Below, piece after piece: positions 1-9,806 of a DNA stretch of 64,000 nucleotides (positions are counted from its first letter, which is position 1; each line of letters opens with the position of its first letter). Location of the stretch: NCBI GenBank assembly GCA_034189165.1, contig JAXHVN010000028.1, positions 1 to 64,000 of the forward strand, read 5' to 3'. The position numbers were made by a program, and so were the translations under genes. The notes under the pieces are model-generated. The model was not told the origin of the DNA and did no database searches. It saw only the letters and a list, made by a program, of their open reading frames with translations. Origin of the DNA: JAASSS01 sp021767745. Lineage in GTDB: Bacteria > Pseudomonadota > Gammaproteobacteria > UBA5335.

Positions 1-283
1 GCCATCGCGGCCGAGGCCAACCGCCGGCGGAGGTTGGGATGCCCGCGGCGCTATGGTCATGGCGGGCGAGGGAACGGGCGCGTCCGTGCTGATGAGGTGC
101 CCGCTCGGGCCCGCTTCGCTGCTGCTCGGCAGGGGGAGCGGTGGGGAAGGCATCTCCCTCACATGGCGATGCGCCTCTTACCGCTGCTTGTCGCACATCG
201 CCCGTTCGATGCTCACGCCTGCCGGGTTGCTCGCCTTGCCGGCCGGGGGGAGGGTGGCGGCCGGCACGCCAGGGGCCGTGGCT
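1..283. other. left edge, no gene supported
   Basis: The first 283 bases hold several short open frames on both strands. None has a convincing ribosome binding site, family motif or codon pattern. A minus-strand ATG lies at bases 3-5, so a gene running off the left edge cannot be excluded. I see nothing here that can be annotated. Confidence 0.4.
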
Positions 284-502
284 TCACAGGTCGGCGACGA
301 TCTCCTCGACCAGCAGCGAGCCCTCGTAGACTTCCTTGTCGTTGACCAGCACCTTGCCGTGCTGCCCGCCGGTGATGGGCTCGGCAACGAAGCCGCGACG
401 GTCGCTCCAGGCCGTGGCGTCGCCACCATTGGTGACCTTGACGGTGACCTTGGCCTTCTTGATCGGGTTGCCCTTGGCATCCACCACGCGAAATACCAGC
501 AT
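284..502 (-). CDS. small Ig-like / regulatory-like beta-sandwich protein
   Basis: A 72-residue protein without signal peptide or membrane segment. The start is fixed by an AAGGAG box seven bases before the ATG; the upstream in-frame extension is arginine-rich and looks like leader DNA. The sequence opens with a VFRVVDAKGNPIKKAKVTVKV-type strand pattern (residues 3-20), then a loop with TAWSDRRGF and a C-terminal acidic strand. This resembles carboxypeptidase-regulatory or bacterial Ig-like folds, where D-x-x-G-x-P-(I/L) marks the first turn. No catalytic residues are evident and I do not recognise a named family. It is divergent from the AlkB-like gene and shares its 295-base upstream region, so common control is plausible but not shown. 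Confidence 0.65.
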   Translation of the reverse strand: MLVFRVVDAKGNPIKKAKVTVKVTNGGDATAWSDRRGFVAEPITGGQHGKVLVNDKEVYEGSLLVEEIVADL

Positions 503-667
503 TTGCACGCTCCTTGGCGGCGGAACCGAGCGGTTCCGATGTCGCGTTTCTAGTCCATTCGGGTTGCCGCTGCCACCTGTCGAGGCAGCGGCCGTCCGCA
601 TCCTGATCCTAGCTCGCTGGCGCGGCGCGAGGGCCCGCTGCGTCATCTTGCCGCGCGGTACGCCGTC

Positions 668-718
668 TTGACCGATCGTTCAATAGCCGCCATTCTGATC
701 GCCTGACCGATCGTTCAA
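668..718. promoter_or_regulatory. duplicated TetR-type operator upstream of the AlkB-like gene
   Basis: Two copies of the near-palindrome TGACCGATCGTTCAA lie at 668-683 (16 bases, with leading T) and 703-718, 35 bases apart start to start. Each differs from the perfect palindrome TTGAACGATCGTTCAA at one or two positions. Palindromes of this size centred on CGATCG are typical targets of TetR-family repressors. They lie between two divergent genes (starts at 502 and 798), so a regulator could act on both. No tetR gene is visible in the window. The rest of 503-797 shows no gene. Confidence 0.55.
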
Positions 719-797
719 GAACGCCGCCACCGCGGCAATGGCGACCGGTCGTCCCCGACGATACGAGAGGGCGGCAAACGCCCCGGAGGAGACTCAA

Positions 798-2072
798 ATG
801 ACGATCACGCGTGGGCTTTACGCGCCGTGGAAGTACGGGCGCTTCTTTTTCGGCACCTGGGTGGTTCTCGGCGCGATTCCGCTGTTTCTCATCGGCGGGC
901 AGCCGATCAAGTGGTATGCCATCGGCGTGCTGGTACTGGCACTGGCCTCGGAGGCGCTCTCGGGCCGCTATGAGGACGAGCCGAGTTATTCCCAGCCAGA
1001 GCTGTTCTACTGGCTGCAGTATGTGAGCCAGGTCGCCGGCATCGTGTTGACGGTGCTGCTGGCATGGATGATCGCCCTGCCGCACGATCTGTTCGGCATC
1101 GGCGCCGCCGTGGAGGCCGTGACCGGGTACGACGCGGTCGCCGCGCATCTGGCGAACGACAGCTGGGGCGTGATCCTGGCCGCCGTGGTGCTCGCCGGCA
1201 TCGCCGGCGCGCTGGGTTCGATCGCCATCGGCCACGAGCTGACGCACCGGACCGAGCGGCCGTTCGCGGTCTTCATGGGCCGGCTGGGGCAGGCGTTCAG
1301 CCTGTTTACGCACTTCTCGATCCGCCATCCGTACGGGCATCACAATCTGGTGTGCACGCCGGCGGATCCGGCCACGGCGATCCGGGGCGAGAATTTCTAT
1401 CGCTTCACGCTGCGCTCGATCGTCGGTCAGAAGAAGATGACCTGGGATCTGGAAAAGCAGCGGCTGGCGCGCATGGGGCTCTCGCCCTGGCACTGGGAGA
1501 ACCGGGCGTTGCGCGGCTGGGGCATGGAGCTGCTGGTGGTGATGTTCTTCGCCTGGGCGGCTGGTTGGGCCGGCGTGCTGGCGATCCTCGGCGTCTCGGC
1601 GGTGACCCATCTGGCGCTGGAGGCAGCGAACTACATCGAGCACTACGGCCTGGTGCGGCTGCCCGATCAGCCCCAGCAGGTGCGCCATGCCTGGAACAGC
1701 AACGTGACGGCGAGCTACTACCTCACGGTCGGGATTTCCCGCCACAGCCACCATCATGCCGACGCGAGCGTCGAGTTCTGGGATCTGAAGGCCTACGCCA
1801 GGGAGGCGCCGACCACGCCCTATGGCTATGTGTGGAGCTTCGTCTTCGCGCTGGTGCCGCCGGTGTGGAACGCGCTGATCGCGCCGAAGTGCCTGGAGTG
1901 GGACTACCGCTTCGCTACGCCGGAAGAGCGCGAGATCGCCATGCGCCAGAATCGCGAGAGTGGCATTCCCGAGCTGGTCGCCGCCGCGGAGGACTATTTC
2001 GCCGGCCGCGAGCGCAACTGGGGCAGCCGTGCGCCGGAGGGGCGGCTGCGCACCGGGTCGCTCGCCGGCTGA
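798..2072 (+). CDS. AlkB-family membrane di-iron hydroxylase (alkane/fatty-acid hydroxylase-like)
   Basis: A 424-residue integral membrane protein of the AlkB/XylM/fatty-acid desaturase group, which hydroxylates terminal carbons using a di-iron centre and electrons from rubredoxin or ferredoxin. The ATG at 798 is chosen because GGAGGA precedes it; an in-frame GTG upstream lacks a site. Hydrophobic helices fill residues 18-55, 75-95, 122-145 and 245-275. Histidine boxes are HELTH (146-150), RHPYGHH (176-182), NYIEHYGL (278-285) and RHSHHH (315-320). Box 2 is usually EHxxGHH in AlkB; here the Glu is Arg, and box 3 has SHHH rather than SDHH. No fused rubredoxin. The family is clear; the substrate (alkane, fatty acid or other) is not. 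Confidence 0.85.
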   Translation: MTITRGLYAPWKYGRFFFGTWVVLGAIPLFLIGGQPIKWYAIGVLVLALASEALSGRYEDEPSYSQPELFYWLQYVSQVAGIVLTVLLAWMIALPHDLFGIGAAVEAVTGYDAVAAHLANDSWGVILAAVVLAGIAGALGSIAIGHELTHRTERPFAVFMGRLGQAFSLFTHFSIRHPYGHHNLVCTPADPATAIRGENFYRFTLRSIVGQKKMTWDLEKQRLARMGLSPWHWENRALRGWGMELLVVMFFAWAAGWAGVLAILGVSAVTHLALEAANYIEHYGLVRLPDQPQQVRHAWNSNVTASYYLTVGISRHSHHHADASVEFWDLKAYAREAPTTPYGYVWSFVFALVPPVWNALIAPKCLEWDYRFATPEEREIAMRQNRESGIPELVAAAEDYFAGRERNWGSRAPEGRLRTGSLAG

Positions 2073-2078
2073 GCCGAT

Positions 2079-2106
2079 GCCGGCGCGGCGGCCCTGCCGT
2101 GCCGGC
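2079..2106. terminator. GC-rich hairpin between convergent genes
   Basis: An 11-base stem (left arm 2079-2089, right arm 2096-2106, one G-T wobble) around a six-base loop sits just after the AlkB-like stop and before the end of the convergent monooxygenase. There is no T tract on either strand, so it may be a weak terminator or an RNA-stabilising hairpin. Confidence 0.35.
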
Positions 2107-2124
2107 CAGCCATCGACCCGAGGA

Positions 2125-3657
<1,533 letters not shown>

Positions 3658-3943
3658 CCCTCGTTACCTCGTCGCGGCGGTACGGGCGCTGTTGTCTGAA
3701 GTCAGGCACAAGCCTGCGGGACTGGCAACTGGGTCGACCCGCCCACGCCGCCGCGGCGCTCCAGGCCGACGCAGTCGCCGTGGCTTGGAACGCGTCGGAT
3801 ATCTGATCTCCCCCCATCACCGGTGGGCAGCCAGGGTACGGGCAGGGAACTGGTGTCGGACGCGCCCGTCGAATGGCCCGGAGCAGATGCTCCACCGGAG
3901 GGCAACCGTCCGGACAAACGAGGACATGCGAGTGGGAGCGAAC
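3658..3943. other. intergenic region between divergent genes
   Basis: These 286 bases separate the divergent monooxygenase and SYLF genes and should contain both promoters. I see no gene. The only structure noted is a small perfect inverted repeat, CAGGC-ACAA-GCCTG at 3703-3716, near the monooxygenase start, which could be an operator half or mere chance. Confidence 0.4.
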
Positions 3944-4687
3944 ATGGAACTGAACAGATACGTGTTGATGGGCTGCGCCGCCGCGGCGATCTCGACCGCC
4001 GGTATCGGGGCGCTCCACGCTCAGGATCAGCGGCCGATGCAGGATGCGCCGCAGGCGCAGATGGCTGATGACACGCAGCAGGAGGACGGCGGTCCATTGG
4101 CCGAGGCACGCCAAACCGCGCAGGAGGCCGCCCAGACGCTGCGGCAGATGAAGCAGGAGACCGAGGGCGCCAAGGACGTGCTGGCGCAGGCCAAAGCCAT
4201 TTTCATCGTCCCCTCCTACGCGCGCGCGGGCCTGATCGTCGGCGGCCAGGGTGGCGAGGGGATTTTGGTAGCGCGCCAGGGCGCTGACTGGAGCGGCCCG
4301 CTGTTTTACAACCTCGGCGGCATCAGCCTGGGCGCCGAGGCAGGCGTGGAAGCGGGCAGGCTCGTGCTGGTGATGATGTCCGAGCAGGCGCTGGACGGCT
4401 TCATGGAGCAGAACAACTTCTCGTTGAATGCCGAGGCCGGCCTCACGTTCATCGACTGGTCGGCGCGCACGGGCGAGGCATTGGGTGATGGCGAGGGCGA
4501 TGTCATCGTCTGGTCAGACGCCGAAGGCGCGTTCGGTACGGCGTCGCTGAGCGTCACCGATGTGCGCTGGGATGCTGAAGAGAACCGTGCCTGGTACGGC
4601 GCCGACGTCACCCCTCAGGCCGTGCTGCAGGGGGAGGTCAGCGGCGCGCATGACGGGGACTTCAAGCAGATGCTGAAGGGCGGCTAG
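3944..4687 (+). CDS. exported SYLF (Ysc84-type) lipid-binding domain protein
   Basis: A 247-residue protein with a signal peptide (residues 1-26, ending LHAQ). A polar Gln/Asp-rich linker and a short helical segment follow, then a SYLF domain from about residue 75 to the end. Recognisable are the AKAIFIVPSYARAGLIVGGQGG start, the small-residue strand ISLGAEAGVEAG and the terminal VLQGEVSGAHD. The family binds phosphoinositides in eukaryotes; bacterial members are exported or periplasmic and of unknown role. The start at 3944 follows GGGAG; an alternative ATG lies 18 bases upstream. A clear terminator follows, so the gene looks monocistronic. Confidence 0.8.
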   Translation: MELNRYVLMGCAAAAISTAGIGALHAQDQRPMQDAPQAQMADDTQQEDGGPLAEARQTAQEAAQTLRQMKQETEGAKDVLAQAKAIFIVPSYARAGLIVGGQGGEGILVARQGADWSGPLFYNLGGISLGAEAGVEAGRLVLVMMSEQALDGFMEQNNFSLNAEAGLTFIDWSARTGEALGDGEGDVIVWSDAEGAFGTASLSVTDVRWDAEENRAWYGADVTPQAVLQGEVSGAHDGDFKQMLKGG

Positions 4688-4701
4688 AACGCCGGCTCAC
4701 C

Positions 4702-4726
4702 GAAGGGCCCTGCGGGGCCCTTCTTT
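4702..4726 (+). terminator. rho-independent terminator after the SYLF gene
   Basis: A perfect 9-base stem GAAGGGCCC / GGGCCCTTC (4702-4710 and 4715-4723) with a TGCG loop, followed by TTT. It lies 15 bases after the stop codon. Confidence 0.75.
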
Positions 4727-4763
4727 CGGCCACCTTCGCAGGCCGCACGGCCGAGGTCGAGGA

Positions 4764-5609
4764 TCAGCCGGCGCTCGTTCCGGTTCCCGGCTTGCCGTCG
4801 CCCGACACCCCATCCAGGAACAGGCGGACCGTGCGCAGCAGTTCGGGCAGATCCCGGATCACCCCGTCGGGCTGGTGCGGGTGGCGCACGGTGCCGGGAA
4901 AGATCCTGTCGATCCAGTTCCGGTCCCAGCCGGCGCCGTTGTAGAAAATCGAGGTGACCTGCGCCAGCTTGGCAGCGACGACGTCGGTCGTGCTGTCGCC
5001 GACATACCAGCAGCCGGGTCCGGGCGCGACGCCGAGGTCGGCCAGCGCCTTGAGCAGCAGGTCCGGCGCCGGCTTGCGGGCGGCCACATCATCCCCACAG
5101 ACCATGGTTTCGAACAGCGCCCGCCAGCCGGTGCCGTCGATGGTGTCGATCTCGCGCTCCATGAATTCGCGGCTGCGATTGGACAGCACGCCCAGGCGCA
5201 CGCCGAGGGCCTGCAGCGCCTGCAGGTGCGCCCGCGCCTCGGGCTCGAGCGGTTCGATCTCGCCGAAGTGCTGCCGGTAGCTGGCGTCGAACAGCCGGTG
5301 CGCCTCGCGCTTGGCCTGCTCGTCCGCGCCGAACAGCAGTTCGAAGATGTCCGTGCGCGAAATCTTGCGCTCCAGCTTGATGCGCGGATGCAGGCGGTGG
5401 TGGGCGCGCACGTACTTGACGAGCTTGGCGTCCTCCACCGTCTTGGAATCCTCCGCCTTCACCAGCCGCTCGATCAGCCCGGTGTCGACCAGCTTCGGCA
5501 GCACGTCGTCGACGGCGTGGTACATCGCGTCCTTGGTGTCGACCAGGGTGGCGTGCCAGTCGAACAGGATGACCGTCGGCCGCGCGTGCGGCAGTCGCAG
5601 CAGCGTCAT
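4764..5609 (-). CDS. HAD-superfamily hydrolase
   Basis: A 281-residue haloacid-dehalogenase-type phosphatase. Motif I is FDWHATLVDT (about residues 16-25), with the nucleophile Asp kept but His in place of the usual second Asp. Motif II is VLSNRS, motif III the Lys in RKPAPD, and motif IV YVGDSTTDV. A helical cap of about 100 residues sits between motifs I and II. Substrate is unknown. I start at the ATG at 5609; a GTG 39 bases upstream would add an Arg-rich leader. No strong ribosome site is seen for either. It lies 88 bases after wrbA on the same strand. Confidence 0.75.
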   Translation of the reverse strand: MTLLRLPHARPTVILFDWHATLVDTKDAMYHAVDDVLPKLVDTGLIERLVKAEDSKTVEDAKLVKYVRAHHRLHPRIKLERKISRTDIFELLFGADEQAKREAHRLFDASYRQHFGEIEPLEPEARAHLQALQALGVRLGVLSNRSREFMEREIDTIDGTGWRALFETMVCGDDVAARKPAPDLLLKALADLGVAPGPGCWYVGDSTTDVVAAKLAQVTSIFYNGAGWDRNWIDRIFPGTVRHPHQPDGVIRDLPELLRTVRLFLDGVSGDGKPGTGTSAG

Positions 5610-5697
5610 GCGCGCCGCGCCACGTCGGCGGGCCGGCCCGGCGGACACGCCGCCGAGGTCGGGCCGATCGCGCCCACGTGCCTGCCGGGCAAGGGGC

Positions 5698-6303
5698 TCA
5701 TCCGGCGGTGAGGCGCCGGGTGATGTCCGCGACGTGCCGGCCCTGGAAGCGGGCTGCCTCCAGATCCACCGCCTTCGGCTGCAGGCTGCCGTCCGGGCCG
5801 GCGATGGTGCTGGCGCCGTAGGGGGTGCCGCCGTGAATCTCCTCCACGCCCATCTGGCCGGGAAAGCTGTAGGGCAGGCCGACGATCACGAAGCCCAGGT
5901 GCAGCAGCACGTTGTGGAAGGAGAGCAGCGTGCTCTCCTGGCCGCCGTGCTGGGTCGCCGTGGAGGTGAAGACCGAACCGACCTTGCCGACCAGCTTGCC
6001 CTGCGCCCACAGGCCGCCGGCCTGATCCAGGAACTGCTTCATCTGCGAGGCCATGTTGCCGAAGCGGGTCGGCGTGCCGAAGATCACGCCGTCGTAGTCC
6101 GCCAGCTCGTCCACCGTGGCGACCGGCGCCGGCTGCTCGAGCTTGTAGCCGGCATCCCGGGCGATATCCACGGGCACCACCTCCGGCACTCGCTTGACGA
6201 GGGCCTCGGCGCCTTCGACCTGACCGACACCTTCGGCGGCGGCGTGGGCCAGCTGCTCGACGTGGCCGTAGCTGGAGTAGTAGAGCACCAGAATCCGGGC
6301 CAT
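5698..6303 (-). CDS. wrbA: WrbA-type NAD(P)H:quinone oxidoreductase
   Basis: A 201-residue flavodoxin-fold FMN enzyme that reduces quinones by two electrons. The FMN phosphate loop is YYSSYGHVEQ near residues 8-17; GTPTRFGNM, FTSTATQHGGQE and GGTPYGAS are WrbA signatures. Length equals that of E. coli WrbA (198). The ATG at 6303 follows AAGGAG by six bases, which excludes the longer upstream frame. It trails the DUF1841 gene by 74 bases at the end of the metG-rnf-nth run. A second, more divergent copy lies at 21220-21816. Confidence 0.92.
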   Translation of the reverse strand: MARILVLYYSSYGHVEQLAHAAAEGVGQVEGAEALVKRVPEVVPVDIARDAGYKLEQPAPVATVDELADYDGVIFGTPTRFGNMASQMKQFLDQAGGLWAQGKLVGKVGSVFTSTATQHGGQESTLLSFHNVLLHLGFVIVGLPYSFPGQMGVEEIHGGTPYGASTIAGPDGSLQPKAVDLEAARFQGRHVADITRRLTAG

Positions 6304-6377
6304 TGGCGTTCTCCTTGGGTGGGGTGTACGGGCAGCCTGCCGCAGCCGGCCGGCGATGTCACCGCGCCGCTGCGAGG

Positions 6378-6803
6378 TCAGCCGAGGCGACGCAGGCAGT
6401 GCAGATAGCTCAGCTCGTCCGGCGGTCGGCCAAAGCGCTGCGACTCCCACAGCGCCAGGCCCAGGCATTCCATCATCTGGTGCTCGGCGGCCTGCGGATC
6501 GCCGAGCCGGCGCGTCAGACGCTGATGGATGGCGCGTATGCCCGCCGGCCGGTCGGTCGCCACCTGTTCGCGGATCGCCAGGTGCAGCCCCATGTGCAGG
6601 AAGGGATTGCCCTCGCCCGCATCGGGGTCGAACTCCCGCTGCAGCAGGTCCGGCGTGCCCTCCAGCAGTGGCTGATACTCCGGATGCGCTGCGATCACGT
6701 CGACGAGCTGGTGCTCCAGCGCCGTCAGCGGCTGGCCGGCGCGGGCCTTCGCCCAGGCGGCGGCGAACTGCCGGCGCATCGAGTCGCGATCCTGGCCCAG
6801 CAT
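6378..6803 (-). CDS. DUF1841 family protein
   Basis: A 141-residue cytosolic protein with the DUF1841 pattern: an N-terminal GQDRD segment, a central HPEY and NPFLHMGLHLAIREQ block, and the C-terminal HQMMECLGLALWES block. The function of the family is unknown. It follows nth by 10 bases on the same strand, so it is probably co-transcribed; an nth-DUF1841 pairing is common in gamma- and betaproteobacteria. The first Met is chosen because homologues begin with a similar M-(F/L)-x-Q-(D/N)-RD. Confidence 0.8.
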   Translation of the reverse strand: MLGQDRDSMRRQFAAAWAKARAGQPLTALEHQLVDVIAAHPEYQPLLEGTPDLLQREFDPDAGEGNPFLHMGLHLAIREQVATDRPAGIRAIHQRLTRRLGDPQAAEHQMMECLGLALWESQRFGRPPDELSYLHCLRRLG

Positions 6804-6813
6804 CCGCGCCCGC

Positions 6814-7461
6814 TCAGGCGGCCGTCGCCGCGGTCGTCTTGTCCGGGTATTCGCACAGATCGTGGATCAGGCAGCTCGCGCAGGCCGGACGGCGCGCCTT
6901 GCAGACGTAGCGCCCGTGCAGGATCAGCCAGTGATGCGCGTGGCGGCGGTAGGCCTTCGGCACCACGCGGGCGAGCTTGCGCTCCACCGCCAGCGGCGTC
7001 GCACCCGGCGCCAGCCGCGTGCGGTTGGCGACCCGGAACACGTGGGTGTCCACCGCGATCAGCGGCTGGTCGAAGGCCACGTTCAGCACCACGTTCGCTG
7101 TCTTGCGCCCGACTCCGGGCAGCGCCTCCAGCGCGGCCCGCTGCCGCGGCACCTGCCCCTCGTGCTCGCGCAGCAGCCGCTCGCAGGTGGCGAGCACGTT
7201 GCGAGCCTTGGCGTTGTACAGCCCGATATGGCGGATATGGCGCTTCAGACCGGCCTCCCCGAGTTTGAGCATTGTCGCCGGCGTGTCAGCCTCGGCGAAC
7301 AGGCCGGCCGTTGCCCTGTTGACGCTGACATCGGTGGCCTGCGCGGAGAGAATCACCGCGATCAAGAGTTCGAAGGGCGTACGCCAGTGAAGTTCACCGG
7401 CCGGTTCCGGCTCGGCGGCGGCGAAACGGGCGAAGATCGCCTCGCGCTTGGCGGCGTTCAC
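6814..7461 (-). CDS. nth: endonuclease III
   Basis: A 215-residue DNA glycosylase/AP lyase that removes oxidised pyrimidines. The helix-hairpin-helix is LPGVGRKTANVVL (114-126), with catalytic Lys120 in it and Asp138 in the following AVDTHVFRV. The 4Fe-4S cluster cysteines are C187, C194, C197 and C203, spaced C-x6-C-x2-C-x5-C. The start is a GTG whose bases overlap the rnfE stop (GTGA, 7458-7461), so translation is probably coupled. The rnfE-nth order matches E. coli rsxE-nth. Confidence 0.95.
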   Translation of the reverse strand: MNAAKREAIFARFAAAEPEPAGELHWRTPFELLIAVILSAQATDVSVNRATAGLFAEADTPATMLKLGEAGLKRHIRHIGLYNAKARNVLATCERLLREHEGQVPRQRAALEALPGVGRKTANVVLNVAFDQPLIAVDTHVFRVANRTRLAPGATPLAVERKLARVVPKAYRRHAHHWLILHGRYVCKARRPACASCLIHDLCEYPDKTTAATAA

Positions 7462-8144
7462 GCCGGCGCAGCGCCGGGCAATGCCTCGGCCGGCGCCGCA
7501 CCGGCACGCCGCAGGCGGTAGTGGTTGCGCAGGGCGATCAGCAGCCCCAGGCCGATGAAGGCCCCGGGCGGCAACAGGGCCAGCAGGAAGCCGGCATCGC
7601 CCGGCAGCAGATGCACGCCGAGCCCGCGCCCGCCCGGGCCGAACAGCCGCTCCGCATCGCCCAGCAGCGTACCGGCGCCGACAAGCTCGCGCAGCGCCCC
7701 CAGCACCACCAGCACCAGCATGAAGCCCAGCCCCATCGCCAGCGCGTCGAGCGCCGCCGGGCGCCAGCCGACGCGGGAGGCGAAGGCCTCCGCGCGGCCG
7801 AGGATCAGGCAGTTGGTGACGATCAGCGGCACGAAGATGCCGAGCGCGCGGAACAGCCCCGGCGTGTAGGCGCGCAGCAGCAGTTCCACCATCGTCACCA
7901 GGGTGGCGATGATCAGCACGAACACCGGCAGGCGGATCTCGCGGGCCACCCATTGTCGGCTCGCCGACACCGCCAGGCTGCTGCCCAGCAGCACGAACAG
8001 CGTCGCCAGCCCCAGCCCCACGCCGTTGATCGCGCTGGTGCTGACGGCCAGCAGCGGGCACAGCCCCAGCAGCTGCACCAGCGCCGGGTTCTGGTGCCAC
8101 AGGCCCTCGCGCAGCAGCGAAGCGGTCGGTGGAGTTGCGGACAT
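7458..8144 (-). CDS. rnfE: Rnf/Rsx electron transport complex subunit E
   Basis: A 228-residue polytopic subunit of the Rnf/Rsx complex, which couples ferredoxin/NADH electron transfer to ion movement or keeps SoxR reduced. It begins with the typical GLWHQNPALVQLLGLCPLLA segment and has about six hydrophobic helices, with the membrane-cluster cysteines in GLCPLL and VTNCLIL. It shares ancestry with RnfA. Seven bases separate it from rnfG; it overlaps nth by four bases. Confidence 0.93.
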   Translation of the reverse strand: MSATPPTASLLREGLWHQNPALVQLLGLCPLLAVSTSAINGVGLGLATLFVLLGSSLAVSASRQWVAREIRLPVFVLIIATLVTMVELLLRAYTPGLFRALGIFVPLIVTNCLILGRAEAFASRVGWRPAALDALAMGLGFMLVLVVLGALRELVGAGTLLGDAERLFGPGGRGLGVHLLPGDAGFLLALLPPGAFIGLGLLIALRNHYRLRRAGAAPAEALPGAAPA

Positions 8145-8151
8145 CGGCGGA

Positions 8152-8781
8152 TCAGTCGGTCGGGACGGGCGGCGGCGGCGCGAGCAGCGCGGCGCGATGG
8201 CGCTCGAAATATATCAGCGCATCGCGAACGCCGTGAACCACCGCGCGCGGCGTGATGGTGGCGCCGGTGAAGGCATCGAAGGCGCCGCCCTCCGGCCGCA
8301 CCCCCCACTGCGCTGGCGGCGGATCGCCGAGCGAGCGGCCGCGAAAGGCCGTGATCCAGTCGCTGCGGGTGTGCTCGATCTTGTCGCCCAGCCCCGGCGT
8401 TTCCCGATGCGCCAGCACCCGCACCCCGGTGACCTCGCCGTCCGGATCGATGCCCACCAGCAGGGCGATGTCGCCGCTGTAACCGTCGCGCCGGGTGACC
8501 GGCAGCGCGAGCGCCTGCACCTGGCCGGCCCCCACCCGGCGCCAGAGCGTGAAGGCCGCCGCATGGCCGAGCGCCGGCGCCGCCGGCATCGTCAGCGTCT
8601 GCACCTCGCCCTCGCCGGGCGGCAGCACGGCGTCGAGCGCGGCGCGCAGCACCGCCGCCTCGTTGCGCCGGATCGGTGCCTCGGTCAGCTGCCAGGTCAG
8701 GCCGATCAGGAGCGCGCTGAGCGCGGCCACCACCGCCAGCGTCGCGGCCGCCCGCCAGGGCGTGGGCAGCGGCTCGCTCAC
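8152..8781 (-). CDS. rnfG: Rnf/Rsx complex subunit G (covalent FMN)
   Basis: A 209-residue protein with one N-terminal membrane helix (about 13-30) and a periplasmic FMN-binding domain. The flavinylation motif is TGAT at 172-175, with Thr175 the expected FMN attachment residue; GYSGDI and ETPGLGDKI are also family hallmarks. The GTG start overlaps the rnfD stop as GTGA (8778-8781). ApbE-type flavin transferase would be needed for loading; no apbE lies in the window. Confidence 0.93.
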   Translation of the reverse strand: MSEPLPTPWRAAATLAVVAALSALLIGLTWQLTEAPIRRNEAAVLRAALDAVLPPGEGEVQTLTMPAAPALGHAAAFTLWRRVGAGQVQALALPVTRRDGYSGDIALLVGIDPDGEVTGVRVLAHRETPGLGDKIEHTRSDWITAFRGRSLGDPPPAQWGVRPEGGAFDAFTGATITPRAVVHGVRDALIYFERHRAALLAPPPPVPTD

Positions 8782-9806
8782 GCGCGCGGTGCGCCGTAGC
8801 GCCGCGGCAGGGTGTGCCGGTCGATCAGCGGAACCGCCAGGTTCATCAGCAGCACACTGAAGGCCACCGCATCCGGATAGCTGCCGAAGCTGCGGATCAG
8901 CCACAGCAGCACGCCGATGCCGAAGCCGTAGATCAGCCGGCCGCGCGGCGTGGTGCTGGCCGACACCGGATCGGTGGCGATGAAGAACGCGCCGAGCATG
9001 GTCGCGCCGCTGAACAGGTGCAGCATCGGCCCGGGGAAGCGGTCCGGTGCCACGAGCGTGCACACCAGGCTCGGCAGCGTCAGCCCGGCCAGCAGTGCCA
9101 CCGGGATCTGCCAGCGCACGATGCGCCGGGACATCAGCCACAGCCCGCCGGCCAGCCAGGCGAGGTTCAGCCACTGCCACTTCGCGCCGCCGAGCGGCCC
9201 GTAGTAGACGCCCGCGCGGATCTCGCTCCAGGTCCAGGCCAGACGCAGCTGATTGCGCAGATGATCCAGCGGCGTGGCTCCGGTGATCGCATCGAGCGGC
9301 GTCGAGGCGGGCAGCGTGCCGGTGAGCGTGTAGTGCAGCACCGGCCAGGGCCCGGGCGCCGGCGCCGCCGCGTCCGGCCAGCGGGTCATGAACACCGGGA
9401 AGGACACGATCAGCACCACATAGCCGAGCATCGCCGGGTTGAACGGGTTCATTCCCAGGCCGCCATAGAGGTGCTTGCCGAGCGCGATGGCGACGATCAC
9501 CCCGCACAGCGTGATCCACCAGGGCAGCAGTGGCGGCAGGGCCATCGCCAGCAGGGCGCCGCTGACCACGGCGCTGCCGTCCTGCAGCGTCGACCAGACC
9601 GGCCGGCCGCGCAGGCGCAGGCAGCAGGCCTCCACCAGCACCGCAAAGCCGATCGCCAGCAGCAGATTCAGGAGCGCGCCGATACCCAGCAGCAGGCTGG
9701 CCAGCAGCACCGAGGGCAGCAGCGCCAGCAGCACCTGGCGCATGACCCGGGTGACATCGCGCGCCACGTGGGTATGCGGCGCCGGGGCAAGCTCGAACTG
9801 TCTCAC
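8778..9806 (-). CDS. rnfD: Rnf/Rsx complex subunit D
   Basis: A 342-residue membrane subunit of the NqrB/RnfD family with about ten helices. STLQDGSAVVSGALLAMALPP, GKHLYGGLGMNPFNPAM and the late FFIATDPVSA block are characteristic. TGAT within DAITGATPL (about residue 177) is the covalent FMN site. The GTG start at 9806 overlaps the rnfC stop as GTGA. Confidence 0.93.
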   Translation of the reverse strand: MRQFELAPAPHTHVARDVTRVMRQVLLALLPSVLLASLLLGIGALLNLLLAIGFAVLVEACCLRLRGRPVWSTLQDGSAVVSGALLAMALPPLLPWWITLCGVIVAIALGKHLYGGLGMNPFNPAMLGYVVLIVSFPVFMTRWPDAAAPAPGPWPVLHYTLTGTLPASTPLDAITGATPLDHLRNQLRLAWTWSEIRAGVYYGPLGGAKWQWLNLAWLAGGLWLMSRRIVRWQIPVALLAGLTLPSLVCTLVAPDRFPGPMLHLFSGATMLGAFFIATDPVSASTTPRGRLIYGFGIGVLLWLIRSFGSYPDAVAFSVLLMNLAVPLIDRHTLPRRYGAPRA

